A stretch of 64,000 bases of DNA from Anaerolineae bacterium (GTDB taxonomy: Bacteria; Chloroflexota; Anaerolineae; Aggregatilineales; Phototrophicaceae). Where the stretch lies: assembly GCA_022842885.1 (NCBI GenBank), contig JALHOR010000009.1, positions 1-64,000 of the forward strand, read 5' to 3'. Shown here one piece after another: positions 41,194 to 51,415 of this stretch. The first letter of the stretch is position 1. Each line of letters starts with the position of its first letter. The notes beneath the pieces are model-generated. The model did not search any database, was not told where the DNA came from, and saw only the letters and a program-made list of their open reading frames with translations. The position numbers were made by a program, and so were the translations under genes.

Positions 41194-43728
41194 ATGCACT
41201 TTTTGCAATCACTACGCGCTTTTTGGTCACGCCGCAGCCGCACACAAAAAATTCTATTCGTGTTGGCGACGCTCGTTTTGTGCGTTGGTACATTTTTTTA
41301 TAGCTGGATTTTTGCCGACTTGCCGCCGCTGGAAAATTTAGACGCGGGACTCGCGCTGCCCAGTACACGCATTTATGACCGCAACGGCAAATTGCTCTAT
41401 GAAATTTTGCCCCCAGAGCAAGGGCGTAACCGCGCTTTGCCTTTAGATGCGATTCCTCAGCAATGCATCAATGCCGTGATTGCCACCGAAGACGCCAATT
41501 ATTTTAATCATCCCGGCGTGGATGTGGTCGGCATTTTGCGTGCAATTTGGATTAATGTCCGGGGTGGCGAAGTCATCGCCGGCGGCAGCACCATCACGCA
41601 GCAAACCGCCCGTTTATTGTTATTAGACCCGGCGCAGCAGGCAGAACGTACTCTCCAGCGCAAACTGAAAGAGATGGTTTTGGCGCTGCGGCTGAATAGT
41701 TTGGGCAAAGACCACATTCTGGCACTGTATCTGAATCAAGTCTATTTTGGCAATTTGGCTTACGGTATCGAAGCAGCAGCCCGCACGTATTTTCATAAAT
41801 CCGCGCCGGAACTATCGCTGCCTGAATGCGCCATGTTAGCGGGCATCATCCAGAATGCTGTTTTTAATGACCCACTGGCAAATCCCGAAGGCGCAACAGG
41901 ACGGCAGGAAGTCGCGCTGAGGTTGATGGCACAGTCTGGTTATATCACCGCTATCGAAGCGGAAACTGCTAAACAAGACGAACTCCAATTTGGCGCAACC
42001 CCCTTCCCGATTGAAGCGCCGCATTTTGTGATGGCAGTCTGGAAACAATTGGAGCGCGATTATCCCGAACAATTGTATGGTGGCGGGCTAGAAGTGATTA
42101 CGACGGTAGATTTAGATTGGCAAAATCTCGCCCAGCGCATTGTCCAACAGCAATTAGAGACATTGAATAATCCCCAATTTGGCACGCGCATTCCCGCCAA
42201 TGCCCATAATGCTGCCCTCGTCGCCATAGACCCCTTCACCGGGCAAGTGCTGACAATGTTGGGCAGTCCTGATTATTTTGATGAAGACATAGATGGTGCG
42301 GTGAATGCCGCCCTCGCGTATCGGCAGCCCGGCAGCGCCCTTAAACCATTCACCTATGCGGCGGCTATGAATCCCGAACTGGCTAATCCCTATACTGCTG
42401 CAACCATGATGTTGGATGTGAAAACGCCATTTGTGACGCGTAAATTTGAAAGTTATGCCCCGGCAAATTTTGGCTTGGTCGAACATGGTCCCGTATTAGT
42501 CCGGGAGGCGTTGGCATCGTCTTATAATATTCCGGCGGTTGTCGCGCTCGATCATGTTGGCTTGGAAAATTTTATTGAATTTTTGGCGAATATTGGGCTA
42601 GAAAATTTGGCGCAGAACAGCGAAGTGGATTTGTCTATCACCTTGGGCGGCGGCGAAGTGCGCCTGATAGATTTGGCAAACGCCTATAGCATTTTTCCCA
42701 ACGGGGGTTTTCTCGTAGACCCGGTGTATATCCTCAAAATTACGGATACACAGGGTAACATTTTGCATGAATACCAACCGCCGATTTTAGACCAGCGCGT
42801 GTTAGATGAACGCCTCGCTTACATCGTCACCGATATGTTGAGCGATAATATTGCCCGTATTCCCGCATTTGGCGCGAACAGTGCCTTGCAAATTGGGCGT
42901 CCAGCGGCAGCAAAGACGGGAACAACCACTGATTTCCGCGATAATTGGGTGATGGGGTATACGCCGAATCTGGTGGTGGGCGTGTGGGTGGGCAATGCGG
43001 ATAATCAACCGATGGAAGATGTGACGGGAGTCAGCGGCGCTGGTCCCATTTATAATGCCTTCATGCGGCGGGTTTTAGCTGGACAGCCAGAATTGGCATT
43101 TAGTGAACCGCCGGGCTTAATTCGTGTAGAAGTATGCGCCCTGAGTGGGTTGCTGCCTACGCCGCAATGCCCTTTACGCCGTGTCGAGGTTTTTATCCCC
43201 GGTACTGAACCCGCTGACTATGATACGTTCTATCAAGAATTTACGATTGATAAGCGCACCGGGTTACTTGCCGATGATACGACACCCTTTGAGCATCGCT
43301 TAGTGCAAACGTATATCGTGCTGCCACAGGAGGCATGGGATTGGGCAGTTCGTAATGGCATTCGCCTTCCCCCGGAAAATGCCCCGGCGGTGCTGCCCGA
43401 TTCCGACGAAGGGTTACGCTTGTTAGCCCCTGACCCACACACGATTTTTGAAATTTCGCCGCTTATCCCCATCGAATCACAGCGGATTAAACTTAGCGTC
43501 GGCGTGCCACCGGAAACCATCTCTATCACCTATTATCTCAATGATGTGCCGCTTGGCACTGTGGCTGAAGCGCCTTGGACATGGTGGTGGGTATTAGCGA
43601 TAGGCGATTATGAATTGGTGGCAGAAGCCACACTCGCGGACGGTACAACGCAGCGTACAAACCCTCTCATTTTTCGGGTTGTACCGCCGGATATACCGGA
43701 AGCGAAGACAGTTGAAATCGGGGGATAG
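41194..43728 (+). CDS. class A penicillin-binding protein (bifunctional peptidoglycan synthase, PBP1C-like end)
   Basis: An 844-aa bitopic membrane protein with an N-terminal anchor (about 20-45). The GT51 glycosyltransferase domain holds EDANYFNHPGVD with the catalytic Glu and GGSTITQQTARLLLL. The transpeptidase domain has SALK (in GSALKPFTYAAAM) as the Ser-x-x-Lys nucleophile, SYN in SSYNIPAVV and KTGT in AAKTGTTTDFRDNW. The C-terminal part adds an Ig-like region with a Cys pair (VCALSGLLPTPQCP), as in PBP1C proteins. It polymerises and crosslinks peptidoglycan outside the membrane. The next gene begins only five bases after its stop. Confidence 0.96.
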   Translation: MHFLQSLRAFWSRRSRTQKILFVLATLVLCVGTFFYSWIFADLPPLENLDAGLALPSTRIYDRNGKLLYEILPPEQGRNRALPLDAIPQQCINAVIATEDANYFNHPGVDVVGILRAIWINVRGGEVIAGGSTITQQTARLLLLDPAQQAERTLQRKLKEMVLALRLNSLGKDHILALYLNQVYFGNLAYGIEAAARTYFHKSAPELSLPECAMLAGIIQNAVFNDPLANPEGATGRQEVALRLMAQSGYITAIEAETAKQDELQFGATPFPIEAPHFVMAVWKQLERDYPEQLYGGGLEVITTVDLDWQNLAQRIVQQQLETLNNPQFGTRIPANAHNAALVAIDPFTGQVLTMLGSPDYFDEDIDGAVNAALAYRQPGSALKPFTYAAAMNPELANPYTAATMMLDVKTPFVTRKFESYAPANFGLVEHGPVLVREALASSYNIPAVVALDHVGLENFIEFLANIGLENLAQNSEVDLSITLGGGEVRLIDLANAYSIFPNGGFLVDPVYILKITDTQGNILHEYQPPILDQRVLDERLAYIVTDMLSDNIARIPAFGANSALQIGRPAAAKTGTTTDFRDNWVMGYTPNLVVGVWVGNADNQPMEDVTGVSGAGPIYNAFMRRVLAGQPELAFSEPPGLIRVEVCALSGLLPTPQCPLRRVEVFIPGTEPADYDTFYQEFTIDKRTGLLADDTTPFEHRLVQTYIVLPQEAWDWAVRNGIRLPPENAPAVLPDSDEGLRLLAPDPHTIFEISPLIPIESQRIKLSVGVPPETISITYYLNDVPLGTVAEAPWTWWWVLAIGDYELVAEATLADGTTQRTNPLIFRVVPPDIPEAKTVEIGG

Positions 43729-43733
43729 ACTTT

Positions 43734-44765
43734 ATGGTACAGTCTTATTTTTCTGATATGGCATTAAGCGCCTCAAAAATTTTGGACGTTTTAATCGAAA
43801 CCGTGCAGCAAGCATTTCACAATAATGTGGATGAATTATCGTATGCGGGTTGGCAATTACAACGCATTTATGGTGGCATGAACGGCATCATCTACCGTTG
43901 TGCCAATTCTGAGGTCTCAGACACTGATTGGGTGGTCAAAATACGCAAGCGCGATTCGCGGCGGCGGGCATGGCGCGAATTTATGGCACTAACAGCCCTT
44001 CAACGCAATCATAAAACAATTGCACCCCACCCTATTGCGTTGTATGAAGGGATAGAAGCATTGCCGGGGGATGTAGTGATTTCAACATGGATAGAGGGCA
44101 TCCGACTCGATAATCTCACCGATACGCCACGTTCAACATGGCACGCTATTTTGAACACTTTAACGCAATGCCATACATCCCAGCCCAAGGATGCCCCTGA
44201 ATTACAATCGGCGGTCTTGCCAATTTGTTCCAGCGAAATGTTGTTCCAAGAAATTGAATGGCGTTATGCGCTTTTGCCACAAGGACAAATTGGAGAAACA
44301 ACCACTGCCGAAATGGGTCATTTGATTAGAGCATTCAAAAATGATGCGCGTTTTATGCTGTCATCTGTTGAAGCCTCTCATTTTGTGATGTGTGATGTTA
44401 ATCCGACCAATATGGTGATGCGAGACGGCAGTATTCTGTGTGTGGATTGGGAAAGTTCTGGGTGGGGCGATGCCGCCTTTGATGTGGCAGATTTGCTAGT
44501 TCGCCCAAATTGTGCAGGTGTTAACCCACAAGAGCGCGATTGGATACGGACTTTTTACGCTGAACAACACCAAGATCCGAGGTTGATTCATCGGATTACT
44601 GTTTACGAACAGATTTTTCTATTGTTCTGGCTTATCATCACCTCCAATGGTTTCGTAGCAAGACCGGGTGAGCGTTTACCGGGAATACAATTCGCCCCAC
44701 CAGAAAAAACCCGCCAACAACAATTGTATTATCTGGAACGAATAGAGGAGGTGATGAATGGTTAG
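43734..44765 (+). CDS. aminoglycoside phosphotransferase (APH)-like kinase
   Basis: A 343-aa protein of the APH/choline-kinase fold. The catalytic loop is CDVNPTNMVM (Asp and Asn) and the metal site is VDWESSGWGD (DxE-type Asp). The N-lobe has the ATP-binding RIYGGMNGIIYR and the likely Lys in WVVKIRKRD. APH-fold kinases phosphorylate small molecules such as aminoglycosides, choline, homoserine or methylthioribose; a resistance role is not implied. It follows the PBP gene by five bp, so it is probably in one operon. Confidence 0.88.
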   Translation: MVQSYFSDMALSASKILDVLIETVQQAFHNNVDELSYAGWQLQRIYGGMNGIIYRCANSEVSDTDWVVKIRKRDSRRRAWREFMALTALQRNHKTIAPHPIALYEGIEALPGDVVISTWIEGIRLDNLTDTPRSTWHAILNTLTQCHTSQPKDAPELQSAVLPICSSEMLFQEIEWRYALLPQGQIGETTTAEMGHLIRAFKNDARFMLSSVEASHFVMCDVNPTNMVMRDGSILCVDWESSGWGDAAFDVADLLVRPNCAGVNPQERDWIRTFYAEQHQDPRLIHRITVYEQIFLLFWLIITSNGFVARPGERLPGIQFAPPEKTRQQQLYYLERIEEVMNG

Positions 44766-44771
44766 CTGTTT

Positions 44772-46781
44772 TTACTTTGCCAACAGCGCCGTCACCATTT
44801 TTTCGGCGGTGGCATAGCGGTCTTTTGGGTCTTTGGAAAGCGCCCGCATGATGGCATCAGCGGCGGCACTAGGCAGTTCAGGTGCGAAGGTGCGTGGGTT
44901 AGGCGGCGGTTGGTTCACATGCCCAAATAAAATTTGGACGATAGTGCCTTCAAAGGGCAGTCGCCCGGTCAACGTTTCGTACAACACAACGGCAAACGCA
45001 TAAATATCTGCGTGATGGTCTACGGTGCTGGACTGTTTGATTTGCTCTGGTGCCATGTAATCAATCGTGCCAACAGCGCCGCTGCCGGTAATCGAAGTTT
45101 GCCCGCTGCCACGCAATTTCGCCGTGCCAAAATCCATCAAGACTGTGTTCAAACCATCACCTTCAGCATCGGTGCGTACCATGATGTTGGCAGGTTTAAT
45201 GTCCCGATGCACGAATCCTTGAGCATGGGCATAATCCAGTGCTGCCGCAAAATCATGCAAAAAGGGCTTAATTTCCGCAAAGGGAATTTTGCCACGTTCT
45301 TCTAAAATGGAACGGAGCGTCCGTCCTTCCACATATTCCATGATGAGAAAATATAAATCGCCATCTTTGCCAGAGGCATATAAACGCACAATGCCGGGAT
45401 GATTCAAATGTGTAATAGCTTCGGCTTCGCGTTCAAAGCGCCGAATAGCATTTTCGTCGGTCACGCCTAGGTTGTTGAGGATTTTAATTGCTGCGGCTTG
45501 CGTGCCATTATGCCCTTGATAGACTTCGCCCATAGCACCTTTGCCCAATACCCCAAATAACTGATACCCGCCCAAAGTACGCCCACTATAGGCACCGGGA
45601 TTTTCTATCGTGGGGAGTTCTTGCCCACGCGCCAACTCATTTAAATCGAACCGAAACCCATACAAACGCCTATCCACAAAATGCTGCACGCGCTGCCGCA
45701 CCGGGAAAAATGCTGCGCCCGTCAGCAATGCTGGAATAACCACAACAAATTCAGTGCCATAATTGGGCAGCAGCAGTGCCAGAATTGCTCTGAGTAGCAA
45801 AAATAAACCCACGAAGATAATCACCAAGCCAAAAAATACGCCGCCATAGACCAATGAGCGATTGATAGCAATATCAATATCCCACAAGCGCCGCCGTAGC
45901 ACCGAGTATAAAATACTCAATGGAAATAAACATAATGCCAATAAGCGCAGCGTGCGAAGAATAATCAGTTTTGCAGGCGGGGTGATGCCAAGTGTCTCGA
46001 AAACGGGCAATACATAATCGAACAGCCCATACACTGCCGCCAGCAGCCCGCCACCAATGCCACCCAAAATGACCCATTTGATTTGTTGGCGCTGTTCCGG
46101 CGTGGCAAAACGCCAATACCGCTGCCACTGAGCGAGCCAACTTAACCCTACCGGAATAAAGCTGCCGACAATAATCCAAACCGGTATAGCAATGGAAAAA
46201 TGGTCAGCATCCAATTGTTTTGCATGATATTCTGGCAGAATCTGCCCCCATACCCCCAATACCACCACAAAAAATATTGGAAAAATCCAGCGGCTGTAGC
46301 GCGGATAGGGTTTGCCATCGGGGAAATAATACATAAATAAGATAAGGAGAGCATGTGCTAAACTCGTTAACACGATGGCAATTGCCATCAAATCCACATG
46401 CCGCACCACCGACCCAGTGTAGAAAGCGATTATCAAGATAATGTTGAGCGCCGCCACTAATGCTCCTCGGTCACGCGGACGCTGCAAAACAATAAACAGA
46501 CTCACACTTGCGGCGAACAGGATAATCAATGTATCCACGACATTGACGCCCACTGCCAAAAAATCCAGCGGCAAATTCATCGCTGTCAGTTCGGCGGCGG
46601 TTTGGGAAGAAATGCGCGTCAGAATGCTGTAGGTGTACTGCATTCCGGTAAAATGCAGCAGCAAAACAGCACCGATAACCAACAAAGAGAAGAGGTACAA
46701 CGCCCGATGGTTGATGCTGTGGGCGGGAATATAGGTGGTGGCTCGTTCCGGTTTGTTGCGGGATTTCAATGAGAATCGCAT
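44772..46781 (-). CDS. membrane Ser/Thr protein kinase with multi-TM sensor module
   Basis: A 669-aa kinase. Residues 28-370 form a membrane module with about ten spans; it contains FPDGKPYP (153-160), RRRLWDIDIAINRSLVYGG (296-314) and VRQRVQHFVDRRLYGFRFD (361-379), phrases also found in the sensor parts of chloroflexotal histidine kinases. Residues 404-665 are a Hanks-type kinase: GKGAMGEVY, Lys433, HRD at 525-527, DFG at 550-552. Thus an inner-membrane sensor may feed directly into a Ser/Thr kinase instead of a histidine kinase. No PASTA domain is present. The substrates are unknown. Confidence 0.93.
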   Translation of the reverse strand: MRFSLKSRNKPERATTYIPAHSINHRALYLFSLLVIGAVLLLHFTGMQYTYSILTRISSQTAAELTAMNLPLDFLAVGVNVVDTLIILFAASVSLFIVLQRPRDRGALVAALNIILIIAFYTGSVVRHVDLMAIAIVLTSLAHALLILFMYYFPDGKPYPRYSRWIFPIFFVVVLGVWGQILPEYHAKQLDADHFSIAIPVWIIVGSFIPVGLSWLAQWQRYWRFATPEQRQQIKWVILGGIGGGLLAAVYGLFDYVLPVFETLGITPPAKLIILRTLRLLALCLFPLSILYSVLRRRLWDIDIAINRSLVYGGVFFGLVIIFVGLFLLLRAILALLLPNYGTEFVVVIPALLTGAAFFPVRQRVQHFVDRRLYGFRFDLNELARGQELPTIENPGAYSGRTLGGYQLFGVLGKGAMGEVYQGHNGTQAAAIKILNNLGVTDENAIRRFEREAEAITHLNHPGIVRLYASGKDGDLYFLIMEYVEGRTLRSILEERGKIPFAEIKPFLHDFAAALDYAHAQGFVHRDIKPANIMVRTDAEGDGLNTVLMDFGTAKLRGSGQTSITGSGAVGTIDYMAPEQIKQSSTVDHHADIYAFAVVLYETLTGRLPFEGTIVQILFGHVNQPPPNPRTFAPELPSAAADAIMRALSKDPKDRYATAEKMVTALLAK

Positions 46782-46804
46782 AGCTGCCTCTTGCTGAAAT
46801 GCGC

Positions 46805-47977
46805 TTAACGCCGCCGTTTTTTTGCCAACAATCCTTGATACAAGCTATCTAAATCTATAACTAAGCGTTCAATGCTATAGCGATTCAGCATGGCAGCACG
46901 GGCAGGTTCGGCAGCATAAGGCTGGCGCAATGTTTGGAGAATCCCGCTTGCCAATTGTTGATTATCGCCAGAAGGGACAATTGTGCCAAATGTGCCTCTA
47001 TCCAGTAAATCAGCAACCCCGCCCACATCGGTTGCCACCACCGGGCAACCCGCCGCTAGTGCTTCGATAATGGGTACAGGTGTGCCTTCATTCAAACTGC
47101 AAATAACCAACATATCCAAATCGCTATAAATATCAGCAACATCTTTTTGCCAACCTGTAAAAATCACATGGTCAGCCAGTCCGGCATGTTTAGCCTGCTG
47201 CACGAGCATTTGCCGCAATTGCCCATCACCGACAATCACGAATCGCGCTTGGGGCATTTCGGCATGAACCAAAGCCGCTGCCTCTAGGAAAAGCGCATGA
47301 TTTTTTACAGGCAGCAAGCGCCCGATAATGCCCACCAACGGTACATCTTCCGGGATATGCCATGCAGCACGAAAATTATTTTTATGCCGTTTGGTATTGG
47401 CAAAATTGGCTAAATCATAGCCTGCCGGCAAAACGATGATGCGTTGTTTGCGCGTAATGCCGTATTCTTCAGTCAAGACGCGCCGCAATTGTTCGGAAAG
47501 GGTGATGATGCTATCTGACCAATACGCTCCGATACGTTCCAGCCAAATAAACCAGAACGTCGTCAGCCGATTGTAGTAACCGCCAAAAGGATACATATGC
47601 AAAGTATGAACCACGACTGGAACACCGGCTAACCGGGCTGCCAATCGCCCCAAGAATCCGGCGGTGGTGTTATGCGTATGAACGACATCCGGCGCAAAAG
47701 CCCGAATCGCTTGATACAAACGCCATAAATTGAGGATAAAGCGCAAGGGATTTAACGAGCGTGATAACGTAGGAATCAATACGGGTTCAACACCATAGTG
47801 TGCTGCAACCGCCGTAAACGAATCATCAGCACTGCCCTTTGTTCCCGTCATCAGGCACGTATCATAGCCCGCATCGCGTAACTTTGCTGTCAGCAAAATT
47901 GCTTGTAATGCTGGACCACTCAAGTTTAGCAATGTCGTCAGGATAAGGAGGCGCGATGTATGTGTATTCTCTGTCAT
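46805..47977 (-). CDS. family 4 (GT-B) glycosyltransferase
   Basis: A 390-aa GT-B enzyme. The N-terminal domain begins LLILTTLLNLSGPALQAILL and carries VHTHNTTAGFLGRLAA. The C-terminal domain has the nucleotide-sugar-binding EALAAGCPVVATDVGGVADL and the catalytic EGTPVPIIEAL region, typical of the GT4 (WaaG/PimA-like) families that build cell-surface glycans. It lies 23 bp upstream of the kinase gene's start on the same strand, so the two may be co-transcribed. Confidence 0.95.
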   Translation of the reverse strand: MTENTHTSRLLILTTLLNLSGPALQAILLTAKLRDAGYDTCLMTGTKGSADDSFTAVAAHYGVEPVLIPTLSRSLNPLRFILNLWRLYQAIRAFAPDVVHTHNTTAGFLGRLAARLAGVPVVVHTLHMYPFGGYYNRLTTFWFIWLERIGAYWSDSIITLSEQLRRVLTEEYGITRKQRIIVLPAGYDLANFANTKRHKNNFRAAWHIPEDVPLVGIIGRLLPVKNHALFLEAAALVHAEMPQARFVIVGDGQLRQMLVQQAKHAGLADHVIFTGWQKDVADIYSDLDMLVICSLNEGTPVPIIEALAAGCPVVATDVGGVADLLDRGTFGTIVPSGDNQQLASGILQTLRQPYAAEPARAAMLNRYSIERLVIDLDSLYQGLLAKKRRR

Positions 47978-48052
47978 GAGTCAGAAGCATAACCCGAAGA
48001 ATGCGCCATGCAAAGACTCACCTGAAAATGGTGCTGATTGTTCAGAATATTG

Positions 48053-48087
48053 TATTCTGGAGATAGAACTTGACTATCTCCAGAATA
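48053..48087. terminator. long perfect stem-loop
   Basis: TATTCTGGAGATAG (48053-48066) pairs over 14 bp with CTATCTCCAGAATA (48074-48087) around AACTTGA. It lies between the glycosyltransferase start and the TipAS-like gene's stop (48098), so on the minus strand it probably ends the latter. No clean T-run follows. Confidence 0.55.
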
Positions 48088-48097
48088 TGGTTTTGTA

Positions 48098-48565
48098 TTA
48101 GTTGCTCAAACGTCCTTCTGCCTCTGCCAACAACATACTTTCAAGTTCGGCAGTTTCTAAATCGTCCACATATTGCACAATCGCATCCCGCATATATGCC
48201 GTCATGTTTGGATGGAACTGCTGAAAAAATGCCGCAAAATCAGGATTTTCGTGGTACATCTCGCCTAAGCCACGCAGAATATCCAAGGTTGGCTCATAAA
48301 AATTGCGAAGATGTTGATGCCAACGTTCTACAATCTGCTGCACTTCGGTACTGGTGATGGGCAGTTCTTCCGTCATGGCATTGACCATCGCCTGATAAAT
48401 TTCGCCGCCTTGCGCCAAAATATCCTGCTGCTGGTTTTTGCTATAGCTGTTCCAGCGTTGAATCGATTCGTTGACGGTGGCTGCGCCATATTGCAACCGG
48501 GCTTCGCGCTCATATTGTTTTTGCTGTGCTGCACTGTGTGGTTTAATGGTTTTTTTCTTGCTCAT
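48098..48565 (-). CDS. stand-alone TipAS-like protein
   Basis: A 155-aa helical protein. The segment around YGAATVNESIQRWNSYSKNQ, QGGEIYQAMVNAMTEELPIT and ILRGLGEMYHENPDFAAFFQ resembles the TipAS antibiotic-recognition domain (a globin-like fold that binds thiopeptides). TipA regulators normally carry a MerR helix-turn-helix before this domain; here only a short basic N-terminus (MSKKKTIKPHS) precedes it. The first ATG of the longer frame is rejected in favour of 48565. The function, binding or sequestering a ligand, is inferred. Confidence 0.8.
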   Translation of the reverse strand: MSKKKTIKPHSAAQQKQYEREARLQYGAATVNESIQRWNSYSKNQQQDILAQGGEIYQAMVNAMTEELPITSTEVQQIVERWHQHLRNFYEPTLDILRGLGEMYHENPDFAAFFQQFHPNMTAYMRDAIVQYVDDLETAELESMLLAEAEGRLSN

Positions 48566-48643
48566 CTGGGTTACTCTTTCGCTGATACACAAGACCATCA
48601 TAAAACCTGACGTAACGTGAGAGTCAAGAGGGCAAAAAAATCT

Positions 48644-51247
48644 TTAACTCGTTGCCGCTACTGGTGTAAACAGCAGCGAGTCCGTTTCTTCGTCGGCATC
48701 TACCACCACATGGTCGCCTTCGCGCACTTGCCCGTTTAAGATGGCATTCGCCAGCGTATCCTGCAATTCGCGCTGCATCACCCGTTTGAGGGGACGTGCG
48801 CCAAACACTGGGTCGAAGCCGCGCTCTGCTAAGAAGATTTTTGCGCCCGGTGTCAATTCCAGCGTTACCCGCCGATTTGCCAGCAAGCGTTGGAGGCGCT
48901 GTAATTGAATATCCACAATGTGAACGATATTGTCTTGAGTCAGTGGTTGGAAGACAATAATTTCATCCAAGCGGTTCAAAAATTCTGGACGAAAATGGCG
49001 GTCTAACGCGCCCATCACAGCGCGGCGCAAGTCGTTTTGGCTGGCATGAGCGCCTAGTTGTTTTATCAGGTCACTGCCGACATTACTGGTCATGATGATG
49101 ACCGTGTTGGTGAAATTGACGGTGCGACCTTGCCCATCCGTCAAGCGTCCATCGTCAAACACCTGCAAGAAAATGTTAAATACATCCGGGTGCGCTTTTT
49201 CAATTTCGTCAAACAGCACGACGCTGTAGGGACGGCGGCGCACGGCTTCCGATAATTGCCCACCTTCTTCGTAGCCCACATAACCGGGCGGCGCACCAAT
49301 CAGCCGAGCAACCGAATGTTTTTCACCATATTCGCTCATATCAATGCGTACCATCGCATTTTCATCATCAAACATGAAGTTTGCCAATGACCGCGCCATC
49401 TCGGTTTTGCCCACGCCTGTCGGTCCCAAAAATAAAAAGGTTCCTATGGGGCGATTCGGGTCTTGCAAGCCTGCCCGCGCCCGACGCACAGCAGCAGATA
49501 CAGCACGAACCGCTTCATCTTGCCCAACAACACGTTCATGCAAGCGTTGTTCCATGTGCAGCAATTTTTCAAGCTCGCCTTCCAGTAAGCGCGTTACCGG
49601 AACACCTGTCCAGCGTGACACGATGCTGGCAATTTCATCGGCATCCACTTCTTCTTTTAGCATCATGCCGCCCGCCGCTTGCATTTCCGCTAATAGCATC
49701 TCGCGCCGCTGCAATTCTTTATCCAGTTCGGGCAATGTGCCATAGCGCAACCGCGCTGCCGTTTCCAAATCATTGCGGCGTTCTGCCTGCTCCAATTGGA
49801 TGCGGGCTTCATCCATTTGGGTTTTGATGTCACGAATAGCGCCAATCGCATCTTTTTCTTTTTGCCAGCGCCCAGAAAGGGCATTAAATTGTTCGCGCCA
49901 GTTGGCAAGTTCTTCTTCCAAATCATCTAAACGCCGCCGTGACGCCTCATCGCGCTCTTTTTTGAGCGCCTCGCGTTCAATTTCTAGCTGCATCAGATGG
50001 CGCTCGACTTTATCCAGTTCTGCCGGACGCGACTCAATTTCCATCTTCAGGTGGGCGGCAGCTTCATCAATCAAATCAATGGCTTTATCCGGCAACTGCC
50101 TATCAGGAATATAACGTTGGCTCAAGGTTGCCGCTGCAATGACGGCACTATCCTGAATCCGCACGCCATGATGCACTTCGTAGCGTTCTTTTAAGCCGCG
50201 CAAAATACTAATGGTATCTTCAACCGATGGTTCATCCACGAAAACCGGCTGAAAACGCCGTTCTAACGCAGCATCTTTTTCGATGTGCTTGCGATATTCG
50301 TCTAACGTCGTCGCGCCGACCATGTGAAGTTCGCCGCGTGCCAACATCGGCTTGAGCATGTTGCCCGCATCCATCGAACCTTCGGCTTTGCCAGCACCGA
50401 CCACCGTATGCAACTCATCAATGAACAGGATGATTTTGCCTTCGCTCTCGGTAATTTCTTTCAGCACAGCTTTCAGGCGTTCTTCAAATTCGCCACGATA
50501 TTTTGACCCGGCAATCAACGCGCCCATATCCAGCGCCACCAATCGCTTATCGCGCACGCCTTCTGGTACATCGCCATTAACGATACGCTGTGCCAAGCCT
50601 TCCACGATGGCGGTTTTACCGACGCCTGCCTCACCAATCAACACTGGATTATTTTTAGTACGGCGGCTGATGACGTGAATTACGCGGCGAATTTCTTCAT
50701 CGCGCCCAATTACGGGATCAAGTTTGCCTTGCCTCGCTAAGGCAGTTAAATCGCGCCCGTATTTTTCCAAACTTTGATAGGTGCTTTCCGGGTCTTGGGA
50801 TGTAACACGCTGCCCGCCACGAATGGCGCTAAGTGCCTGCATGATGCCATCGGTGGTGATGCTGCGCCGCTGCAAGAGGTCGCGCAGTTCTTTGGATTCG
50901 GACAATGCCAAAAACACATGCTCGGTACTCACGTAGTCATCGGTCATGCGTTTGGCAACATTTTCGGCAGTGGTAAACACTTGCATGGCAGCGCGGCTAA
51001 GGTTCATTGAAGCCGCCGGATTGGATAAACGCGGCAAATTACCTAACACGCCTTCCACATCACCGATGAGTGCCTTTAATGGAGCGCCGATTTTGGCGAC
51101 AATTTCCGGCACAACGCCATCTTTTTGCTGCAATAATGCCGCCAATAAATGAACAGGTTCAATCTGGCTGTGGTTGTATTCCACCGCGATATTTTGCGCT
51201 TTTAGCAATGCCTCTTGGGCTTTATTGGTATACCGATTTAAGTCCAT
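48644..51247 (-). CDS. clpB: ATP-dependent chaperone ClpB
   Basis: An 867-aa cytoplasmic AAA+ disaggregase that resolves protein aggregates with DnaK. The N-domain covers about 5-145. The first AAA module has Walker A GEAGVGKT (205-212) and the second has [13 protein letters not shown] near 605. Between them is the long coiled-coil M-domain (about 410-530, with the Glu/Arg-rich region), which separates ClpB from ClpA or ClpC. It is separate from lon in this window, and no CIRCE box is visible upstream. A GGGAT ribosome binding site precedes the ATG. Confidence 0.98.
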   Translation of the reverse strand: MDLNRYTNKAQEALLKAQNIAVEYNHSQIEPVHLLAALLQQKDGVVPEIVAKIGAPLKALIGDVEGVLGNLPRLSNPAASMNLSRAAMQVFTTAENVAKRMTDDYVSTEHVFLALSESKELRDLLQRRSITTDGIMQALSAIRGGQRVTSQDPESTYQSLEKYGRDLTALARQGKLDPVIGRDEEIRRVIHVISRRTKNNPVLIGEAGVGKTAIVEGLAQRIVNGDVPEGVRDKRLVALDMGALIAGSKYRGEFEERLKAVLKEITESEGKIILFIDELHTVVGAGKAEGSMDAGNMLKPMLARGELHMVGATTLDEYRKHIEKDAALERRFQPVFVDEPSVEDTISILRGLKERYEVHHGVRIQDSAVIAAATLSQRYIPDRQLPDKAIDLIDEAAAHLKMEIESRPAELDKVERHLMQLEIEREALKKERDEASRRRLDDLEEELANWREQFNALSGRWQKEKDAIGAIRDIKTQMDEARIQLEQAERRNDLETAARLRYGTLPELDKELQRREMLLAEMQAAGGMMLKEEVDADEIASIVSRWTGVPVTRLLEGELEKLLHMEQRLHERVVGQDEAVRAVSAAVRRARAGLQDPNRPIGTFLFLGPTGVGKTEMARSLANFMFDDENAMVRIDMSEYGEKHSVARLIGAPPGYVGYEEGGQLSEAVRRRPYSVVLFDEIEKAHPDVFNIFLQVFDDGRLTDGQGRTVNFTNTVIIMTSNVGSDLIKQLGAHASQNDLRRAVMGALDRHFRPEFLNRLDEIIVFQPLTQDNIVHIVDIQLQRLQRLLANRRVTLELTPGAKIFLAERGFDPVFGARPLKRVMQRELQDTLANAILNGQVREGDHVVVDADEETDSLLFTPVAATS

Positions 51248-51415
51248 AACTGTATCCCGATGTCTCGCTTAAAATCTTAATATCAGTCTATTCTAATCCT
51301 ATTAGAAGCGTATCGGAAATAGTTCAGAGGTAGGTTGGTACAACTATTTCCCTGAACCGACAACTATCTGATAAAATAACACCCTTAATCTACAGTTGCA
51401 GGATTTATATTGCCT

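Noticed and set aside
49344-50678. Several plus-strand open frames across clpB
   Set aside because: They mirror the codon bias of clpB, have low-complexity Ser/Arg-rich translations and no signals.
51248-51409. CIRCE or other heat-shock operator before clpB
   Set aside because: No TTAGCACTC/GAGTGCTAA-type inverted repeat is present; the same is true upstream of lon.
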